DNA from: an uncultured Planctomycetales bacterium
GTDB lineage: Bacteria > Planctomycetota > Planctomycetia > Isosphaerales > Isosphaeraceae
DNA: 6,087 bases
Direction of reading: 5' to 3'
NCBI GenBank assembly: GCA_937997355.1
Contig: CALKTZ010000579.1
Span: 1-6,087 of the forward strand
Shown: in pieces, positions 5,703-6,087 of the stretch
How positions within the stretch are numbered: position 1 is the first letter of the stretch
Layout: each line of letters starts with the position of its first letter
Made by a program: the position numbers and the translations under genes
The notes under the pieces: model-generated
Databases searched by the model: none
What the model saw: only the letters and a program-made list of their open reading frames with translations
Told to the model about the DNA's origin: nothing

Positions 5703-6087
5703 TCAGGCCGAAGGCCGACGGAGCGAGGGGCGATGAGGGCCGGCAAACGCGGCGACCACCTCGGGCAAGGCCCCGAGGTGGAGATGGATCAGGCTGCCGA
5801 CGGCATGATGATGGAACGTGAGGTCGTGATCGGGGGTGAGGGAACCGTAGCACGAGGGGCAGTCGAGCGGTTCCACGCCGGTGTGCAACCTCCAGCGAGT
5901 GCTCCGGTAGCCCCGGACGACGGTCCCTTGCGGGCCGAGCCAACTGTCGTGGGTCAAGGTGTGGGTGACCGGCGCGGGGGGCCTGGGGCCGGGGAGTAGC
6001 TCGGCATCGAACGGGAGGATTCCGACGCCCGCGACGCTACGATCGGGGAGGATCATCGACCGACCCAGATAGGCGGTTCCCCCCCCC
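5703..6087 (-). CDS. Cobyrinate a,c-diamide synthase, C-terminal fragment (partial)
   Basis: The frame is open from the right edge to a TGA at 5703, giving the last 127 residues of a gene that begins outside the window. It resembles the type-3 glutamine amidotransferase end of CobB/CbiA, which amidates carboxylates a and c of cobyrinate with glutamine and ATP in cobalamin synthesis. The matches are GGTAYLGRS (family: CGG..YLGRS), then VAGVGILPFDAEL, RGYRSTRWRL in place of the usual RGHEFHYS, and GSLIHLHLGALPEVVAAF, very close to the family's GSYLHLHFAS.P..A..F. The paired His of IHLHL is kept, but the nucleophilic Cys would fall at the window edge, where a run of G is read. The middle (about 30-75) is divergent, so a relative of CobB with another substrate is possible. 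An internal ATG at 6056 is unlikely to be the start because the similarity begins before it. It converges on the ketoacyl synthase gene. Confidence 0.55.
   Translation of the reverse strand, partial: GGGTAYLGRSMILPDRSVAGVGILPFDAELLPGPRPPAPVTHTLTHDSWLGPQGTVVRGYRSTRWRLHTGVEPLDCPSCYGSLTPDHDLTFHHHAVGSLIHLHLGALPEVVAAFAGPHRPSLRRPSA

Noticed and set aside
5733..5999. An 88-codon plus-strand frame near the right end
   Set aside because: It has no recognisable motif and lies opposite the minus-strand frame whose C-terminus matches the cobyrinate a,c-diamide synthase pattern.

Overview
The window is high-GC bacterial DNA, densely coding, and most likely from a planctomycete (an Isosphaeraceae-type lineage would fit). 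This rests on the base composition, a very large membrane-bound Ser/Thr kinase with an N-terminal zinc ribbon, and a weak or absent Shine-Dalgarno sequence on that gene. It is an inference from gene style, not a database result.

Layout, left to right. (1) 12-626 (+): an AlkB-like 2-oxoglutarate/Fe(II) dioxygenase, predicted to repair alkylated nucleic acid. (2) 650-3490 (-): a 946-residue Hanks-type Ser/Thr protein kinase, convergent with alkB across only 23 bases. It has a zinc ribbon, a kinase domain, about nine membrane segments and a central soluble region that looks PH-like plus YbjQ-like. (3) 3491-3731: the only sizeable intergenic region. It is AT-richer than its surroundings and holds two divergent sigma70-like promoters. 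The tetR promoter carries a perfect 14-bp palindrome in its spacer. (4) 3732-4307 (+): a TetR/AcrR-family regulator interrupted by an in-frame amber codon (TAG) at codon 29, inside the DNA-binding domain. (5) 4365-5663 (+): a FabF-like beta-ketoacyl-ACP synthase with an intact Cys-His-His triad, immediately downstream of tetR and probably transcribed with it. (6) 5703-6087 (-): the C-terminal part of a gene entering from the right edge, best read as cobyrinate a,c-diamide synthase (CobB/CbiA).

The genes do not form one obvious pathway. The clearest functional unit is operator, tetR and ketoacyl synthase: an autoregulated TetR gene ahead of a lipid- or polyketide-type condensing enzyme, in which the regulator now appears broken. 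No mobile element, CRISPR array, tRNA or rRNA is visible. I see no convincing wholly new system. The items most worth a second look are the amber-interrupted regulator with its well-formed operator and the multi-domain kinase.
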